From the IMG/VR virus record IMGVR_UViG_3300023172_000154, positions 1-27,164 of that record: a DNA stretch of 27,164 nucleotides. One strand, given 5' to 3'. The position numbers and the translations under genes are program-made. The notes beneath the pieces were generated by a model. The model made no database searches and was not told the DNA's origin. It saw only the letters and a program-made list of their open reading frames with translations. The DNA is from a virus. Shown one piece after another: positions 24,696-27,164 of the stretch; positions within the stretch are counted from its first letter, which is position 1, and every line of letters starts with the position of its first letter.

Positions 24696-25454
24696 TCAAA
24701 TCACTCTTGTCTTCTCGTGACCAACTCTGATACGAGGGTCACACCAAATCTCAAAGCCTGCTTCCTTTGCATCCAGACAGAAACTTACATCCTCTCCGCA
24801 CATATCCTGAACCTCTCCAGATTCAAAGACTTGCATCTTCGGTGCAAACCAAGGATACTTCATATCCTCATGTTCAAAGACTCCGTGCTTGATCAGTAAC
24901 CATCCAAATCCTGCATAATCAACAGTAAATGGCTCCTTACGCTTTGACATGGTTTCACCAGTTTCATGATTCATGACTCCACCATTATTGCGGAAGTCAT
25001 CCTCCTCCATCCAGTGTGCAACAGATGTAGTACGACCGTCCTCAGTCATGTACCATCCACTTGCAATGTCCTGATCCATTAGAACCAGTTGCAAGAATTT
25101 CTCAGTATTGAAAATAATATCACTATCAATCCACAATTGATAGTCATAATTCAACTTTCCATCCCAGGGAATTTGGTCGGGTCCTCGCAGTACATTCGCT
25201 CCTAAACATTTGCATCTTGCAAAGTTTACCATCGATGAATAGTCTTGCGAGATCTGAATGCTTGCTCCTGCTTGTACAAGATCAAAACACAATTGTACAA
25301 AATTTTTCAGATATGTATATGAGACACCCCTTCCAGGTAGACAGAAGACGATTGCCTTTCCTTTGATCATCTCCTTTGCTTTCTCATAGTCCCACTCTGG
25401 GGCACTTTGAGACGGTGTGGGTGGTTTTGCTTTTACGGTAAATCCTTTAGCCAT
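24696..25454 (-). CDS. Putative GT-A-type glycosyltransferase (252 aa)
   Basis: A 252-aa soluble protein with hallmarks of a GT-A fold. An initial strand and glycine-rich turn AIVFCLPGRGVSYTY lies at 34-48. A YQLWIDSDIIF strand contains a DxD-type motif (DSD, 110-112) that would bind the metal and nucleotide sugar. A VDYAGFGWLLIKHGVF segment lies at 178-193. A late GEDVSFCLDAKEAGFEIWCD (220-239) with a following VGH (His 246) resembles the ED catalytic region and metal-ligand His of such enzymes. The acceptor is unknown; modification of virion or host surface is only a guess. A near-consensus sigma70 promoter lies directly upstream, and no Shine-Dalgarno is visible. Confidence 0.75.
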   Translation of the reverse strand: MAKGFTVKAKPPTPSQSAPEWDYEKAKEMIKGKAIVFCLPGRGVSYTYLKNFVQLCFDLVQAGASIQISQDYSSMVNFARCKCLGANVLRGPDQIPWDGKLNYDYQLWIDSDIIFNTEKFLQLVLMDQDIASGWYMTEDGRTTSVAHWMEEDDFRNNGGVMNHETGETMSKRKEPFTVDYAGFGWLLIKHGVFEHEDMKYPWFAPKMQVFESGEVQDMCGEDVSFCLDAKEAGFEIWCDPRIRVGHEKTRVI

Positions 25455-25476
25455 AATAGAGTGTAATTACTTCAGT

Positions 25477-25505
25477 ATCATACAGTATTATCTATGTAAC
25501 GTCAA
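25477..25505 (-). promoter_or_regulatory. Sigma70-type (early) promoter for the glycosyltransferase gene
   Basis: On the minus strand a -35 TTGACG (25500-25505) and a -10 TATGAT (25477-25482) are separated by exactly 17 bases. Each hexamer matches the consensus at five of six positions. The start of transcription would fall near 25470, leaving a leader of roughly 16 bases before the ATG. This is a host-type early promoter, unlike the late elements further left. Confidence 0.7.
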
Positions 25506-25526
25506 TCTCCCTTGATTTCACTACGT

Positions 25527-25709
25527 TCAGTCCTTACGGACCTCGGTTATCACAATACAGTCTCCCTCGATCTCCATGTTTACTTGGGTGCCCTCGTACC
25601 ATCCAAAATCATTCAGTACCCACTCGGGCAACTTTATATAATACTCCCCAGTCACGGTATCGACTTCTACGGTCGTAAAATTTTCCTCCGGATTTTTTTG
25701 CATTTTCAT
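25527..25709 (-). CDS. AbrB/MazE-like (SpoVT-AbrB fold) small protein (60 aa)
   Basis: A 60-aa protein whose core (about residues 12-58) reads VEVDTVTGEYYIKLPEWVL, then GWYEGTQVNMEIEGDCIVIT. The order is strand, a KLP turn in place of the usual IP, helix, a W-x-E-G turn, and two strands. This is the swapped-hairpin AbrB/MazE pattern. Similar small proteins occur in cyanophages and cyanobacteria. No toxin gene is adjacent, so a role as transcriptional regulator is as likely as antitoxin. A clear Shine-Dalgarno (AAGGAA) lies eight bases before the ATG. A second in-frame Met at codon 3 is possible. Confidence 0.7.
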   Translation of the reverse strand: MKMQKNPEENFTTVEVDTVTGEYYIKLPEWVLNDFGWYEGTQVNMEIEGDCIVITEVRKD

Positions 25710-25858
25710 GTTTTCGTTCCTTGATTTTATATATGTGCTTGAAGAATTTAGAGGTCGATCGTAACACTTTGTAGACTAAGGGGACCCATGGGTTTTATAT
25801 ACACGGCGGCGACCCCGCCCCGGTCGGGGGGTCGGGGCACTGCTGCTGCACGAACGAA
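25710..25858. other. Longest intergenic gap, at the base-composition boundary
   Basis: These 149 bases hold no supported gene. The left half is AT-rich and carries the Shine-Dalgarno and TATATAAAA/CTAAATT sequences upstream of the 60-aa gene; neither is a clear promoter match. A perfect palindrome ACCCATGGGT lies near 25785-25794. The right half is strongly GC-rich and structured. The switch occurs within about 20 bases around 25795-25805. Confidence 0.6.
25811..25837. repeat. GC-rich tandem octamer and hairpin
   Basis: GGTCGGGG occurs twice in tandem (25822-25829 and 25830-25837). The preceding CCCCGCCCC can pair with the repeat in a 9-bp stem with one bulged base, and GACCCC/GGGGTC offers an alternative 6-bp stem. 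It lies just past the stop of the 142-aa gene. It could slow or stop minus-strand transcription, but no T-run follows. Confidence 0.5.
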
Positions 25859-26287
25859 TCAGAACCCGAAGCGTTCTGCATCCAGGGCACGGCAGATGCT
25901 CTCAACCTGAGCATCGGTCTGCCATTCGGTATCGGTGGCAAACTCCGTGTCCAGGGTGCGGATACGGGAGACCTTCATCCAGACGGAGGAAGCAGAATGC
26001 GATGCCTCAGGGAACTGGCGGAAGTAGGCGGAGCGGGTTGCCTGCATGTCGGCACCCGATGCCAGGTAGGTCTGAACCAAGAAGACGACCTCTGCATCGG
26101 AGTAGAGTTCGCGGGTGGGTGCCTTAGCGGCGGCGAGTGCTGCCTCCATCAGTTGGCGTCCCTTCTTAAAGAGGAGACGCTCAGGACGGTCCAGGTTGGT
26201 CAGACCAAACCCGTCAACGTAGGCGACGTTCTCTTGATAGAACTCCAGAGCGGCGGTGTCGGCGGAGGTCAGAGCGGCGATGGTCAT
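25859..26287 (-). CDS. Putative DNA-binding accessory protein (142 aa)
   Basis: A 142-aa protein with a helical N-terminus. It then has LYSDAEVVFLVQTYLAS (61-77) and, after a short arginine-bearing helix, SHSASSVWMKVSRIRTLD (96-113). This spacing of an E-x3-L-x2-Y helix, a middle helix and a S-S-V-x2-K-x2-R-I recognition-like helix resembles Myb/SANT or phage HTH domains. It ends WQTDAQVESICRALDAERFGF from residue 122. I recall related proteins in cyanophages but have no function. A strong Shine-Dalgarno (AAAGGAAA) precedes the ATG, downstream of one copy of the duplicated promoter module. GC content is far higher than in the structural genes. Confidence 0.7.
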   Translation of the reverse strand: MTIAALTSADTAALEFYQENVAYVDGFGLTNLDRPERLLFKKGRQLMEAALAAAKAPTRELYSDAEVVFLVQTYLASGADMQATRSAYFRQFPEASHSASSVWMKVSRIRTLDTEFATDTEWQTDAQVESICRALDAERFGF

Positions 26288-26299
26288 GAGGTCGTTTCC

Positions 26300-26359
26300 T
26301 TTGAACTGAAGTCAGTATAGGGTCAATCGGTCCCCCAAAGCGGGGGGAGTGGACAGTTG
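26300..26359 (-). repeat. Duplicated 60-bp promoter module, copy 1 (upstream of the 142-aa gene)
   Basis: On the minus strand this copy reads CAACTGTCCAC (box A), 26 non-conserved bases, then box B: CCCTATA, C, TGACTTCAGTTCAAA. Copy 2 at 26838-26897 has both boxes at the same spacing, with one difference in box B. The variable middle here includes a TCCCCC/GGGGGA hairpin (26331-26348). Confidence 0.75.
26314..26319 (-). promoter_or_regulatory. Putative -10 element (TATACT) for the 142-aa gene
   Basis: TATACT matches the TATAAT consensus at five of six positions and lies within the conserved box B, 26 bases before the ATG. No conserved -35 hexamer is found at 17 bases upstream. Box A lies about 29-39 bases upstream of the -10, where an activator could bind. 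Confidence 0.5.
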
Positions 26360-26521
26360 TCAGAACTGGATCGGTTCGGCACCCAGGGCGACAACCCTGG
26401 CGTGTTCGGCGGCATCGATGCCCTGAGTTTCCAAATCGGTGGCGATGCTGTCCAGGATTGCCAGCAGTTGGGTTCCGTCAGCGGCACGGTTCAGGAGGGA
26501 GGTTGCCAGGTCGCGGGTCAT
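26360..26521 (-). CDS. Short accessory protein (53 aa)
   Basis: A 53-aa frame encodes MTRDLATSLLNRAADGTQLL followed by AILDSIATDLETQGID, and ends EPIQF. It looks like a small all-helical protein with an acidic, alanine-rich tail. The N-terminal pattern (RDLA-x2-LL followed by G-x3-L-x2-LD) resembles short proteins I recall from cyanophages and cyanobacteria, but no function is known. No Shine-Dalgarno is visible before the ATG. The stop is directly followed by box A of the 60-bp module. Expression is less certain than for the longer neighbours. Confidence 0.6.
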   Translation of the reverse strand: MTRDLATSLLNRAADGTQLLAILDSIATDLETQGIDAAEHARVVALGAEPIQF

Positions 26522-26565
26522 GGTAGGATGTTGGTTTGTGGTTTGAAAGGAAAGGGGGAGGAGGG

Positions 26566-26829
26566 TCAGAGGTCCGCCATCATCTCCTCCATCTCAGCGG
26601 CGTTGATGGCGGGGTCATCCCAGCGAACACCGTCGCCAGTTTGACCGATGAAACGACCAATCTGCCCCTCCATCATACAGCGTTGGAACTTTTCCCAGGG
26701 GGTCTCCCAGGAGGCACAGAATTCCACACACGCCTTAGCGGTGTTGTACAGGAACTCATCGTTGCCGATCCAGAGGGCGGCATTCCAGGTTTCGTAGTTT
26801 GCCCAACCGTTGTAGGTAGCGGTGCTCAT
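26566..26829 (-). CDS. YNGWxNYETW-family cyanophage protein (87 aa)
   Basis: The protein starts MSTATYNGWANYETWNAALW and has two Trp-rich segments (to about residue 47) and an acidic methionine-rich C-terminal helix (EMEEMMADL). YNGWxNYETWN marks a family (I recall DUF7249) found in cyanophages, other phages and cyanobacteria, with no known activity. I chose the ATG at 26829 over an in-frame one at 26853. The upstream ATG forms part of the TATAATG of the putative -10 element and would not be in the transcript. There is no clear Shine-Dalgarno. It lies 44 bases upstream of the 53-aa gene. Confidence 0.8.
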   Translation of the reverse strand: MSTATYNGWANYETWNAALWIGNDEFLYNTAKACVEFCASWETPWEKFQRCMMEGQIGRFIGQTGDGVRWDDPAINAAEMEEMMADL

Positions 26830-26837
26830 CGGTGTCG

Positions 26838-26897
26838 TTTGAACTGAAGTCATTATAGGGTGGAGAAGCGTCCCATCGGTTGGGCGGTGGACAGTTG
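26838..26897 (-). repeat. Duplicated 60-bp promoter module, copy 2 (upstream of the 87-aa gene)
   Basis: On the minus strand this copy reads CAACTGTCCAC, 26 non-conserved bases, then CCCTATA, A, TGACTTCAGTTCAAA. Box A and the middle encode the last residues of the 102-aa protein, so the module overlaps coding sequence. Conservation continues weakly into the leader (CGAC), but the GGAAA that gives copy 1 its Shine-Dalgarno is missing here. Confidence 0.75.
26852..26857 (-). promoter_or_regulatory. Putative -10 element (TATAAT) for the 87-aa gene
   Basis: A perfect TATAAT lies 23 bases before the ATG at 26829. It contains the TAA stop of the 102-aa gene. Seventeen bases further upstream the sequence is ACCGAT, a poor -35 match, so activation through box A is plausible. 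Confidence 0.55.
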
Positions 26898-27161
26898 CTG
26901 AATTGCCATCTGCTCCATGATGGGTCGCCAGTTCAGACGCTTAGAGTCGGACTTTTGCAGACAGTGGCGGTTGACCCATCCCCCTTTGCTAGTCTTGCCA
27001 GAATACCAGAGCATTCCCAGGATGGCGCGACGGGAGACGTGGGTGTGGCGGTATTCGGTCAGGGGGGCATTGAACCAGCGGACCCGCGCAGTGCCCGTGA
27101 TAGGGTTAAGGCGAAGCGTCCAAACGCTTTGGGAGTCGTTGCAGTTGATGGGGTAGCGCAT
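26853..27161 (-). CDS. Accessory protein with a KTSC-like region, possibly incomplete at the N-terminus (102 aa)
   Basis: The visible frame starts at an ATG three bases from the window edge, so the true start may lie outside. The segment WTLRLNPITGTARVRWFNA (14-32), then Y-x-H-x2-VSRRAILGML and SKGGWVNRHCL (58-68), follows the strand, strand, helix, G-x-x-N-x-H order of KTSC-like domains, which are small and of unknown or RNA-related function. This is a weak pattern match. The C-terminal QQLSTAQPMGRFSTL is encoded inside the 60-bp module, and the stop is part of the downstream -10 element. GC content matches the accessory block. Confidence 0.65.
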   Translation of the reverse strand: MRYPINCNDSQSVWTLRLNPITGTARVRWFNAPLTEYRHTHVSRRAILGMLWYSGKTSKGGWVNRHCLQKSDSKRLNWRPIMEQMAIQQLSTAQPMGRFSTL

Positions 27162-27164
27162 CGG

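Noticed and set aside
25710-25800. Sigma70 promoter or late promoter for the 60-aa gene (TATATAAAA, CTAAATT)
   Set aside because: The best -10-like hexamer has no -35 at acceptable spacing, and CTAAATT/TATATAAA each miss the late consensus, so no promoter is called.
26331-26348. TCCCCC/GGGGGA hairpin as a rho-independent terminator after the 53-aa gene
   Set aside because: No T-run follows on the minus strand, and it lies in the variable spacer of the 60-bp module. It is not shared with the second copy.
25997-26847. Three long plus-strand open frames (25997-26320, 26357-26644, 26536-26847)
   Set aside because: They lie opposite convincing minus-strand genes in GC-rich DNA where stops are rare, and their proteins are low-complexity Gly/Val/Cys mixtures with no recognisable family.

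Overview
The window looks like part of a T4-like cyanophage genome (myovirus infecting marine or freshwater Synechococcus/Prochlorococcus). This rests on a baseplate cluster in the order gp25, gp6, a giant gp7-type protein, gp8 and a DUF4815 structural protein. It is also supported by several small proteins that I recognise from cyanophages: the 44-aa basic protein at 24393-24527, the 53-aa protein at 24530-24691 and the 67-aa protein at 595-798. Every supported gene is on the minus strand, so the transcription order runs from right to left. No tRNA, integrase, IS element or CRISPR array was seen.

Right end (25859-27161, about 60% GC by hand count of a sample line): four short accessory genes. 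They encode a 102-aa protein, an 87-aa YNGWxNYETW-family protein, a 53-aa protein and a 142-aa putative DNA-binding protein. Two of them start just downstream of a duplicated 60-bp module. It has two conserved boxes at identical spacing, one of them containing a TATAAT-like -10 element. This block contrasts sharply with the rest of the window in base composition.

Middle (23443-25709, about 42% GC in a sample line): an AbrB/MazE-like 60-aa protein, a near-consensus sigma70 promoter, a GT-A-type putative glycosyltransferase, two small conserved cyanophage proteins, and 222-aa and 72-aa cyanophage hypotheticals. These genes are packed with gaps of a few bases.

Left and centre (1-23411, AT-rich): late structural genes. 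Exact T4-type late promoters (TATAAATA) precede gp25, gp8 and the 112-aa structural gene. gp25-gp6-gp7 form one tight cluster. gp8, the 2339-aa DUF4815 protein and a 67-aa coiled-coil protein form a second. A 112-aa protein and the 5' end of a further structural gene, cut by the window edge, form a third. The two giant proteins (3873 and 2339 aa) and gp8 are built largely from recurring beta-rich modules. Together they should form the baseplate wedges and peripheral fibre attachments that replace the shorter T4 gp7-gp10 set.

The parts least explained by known T4 biology are the duplicated promoter module, the GC-rich accessory block, and the modular expansion of the gp7-type protein, including a YHYH-like motif.
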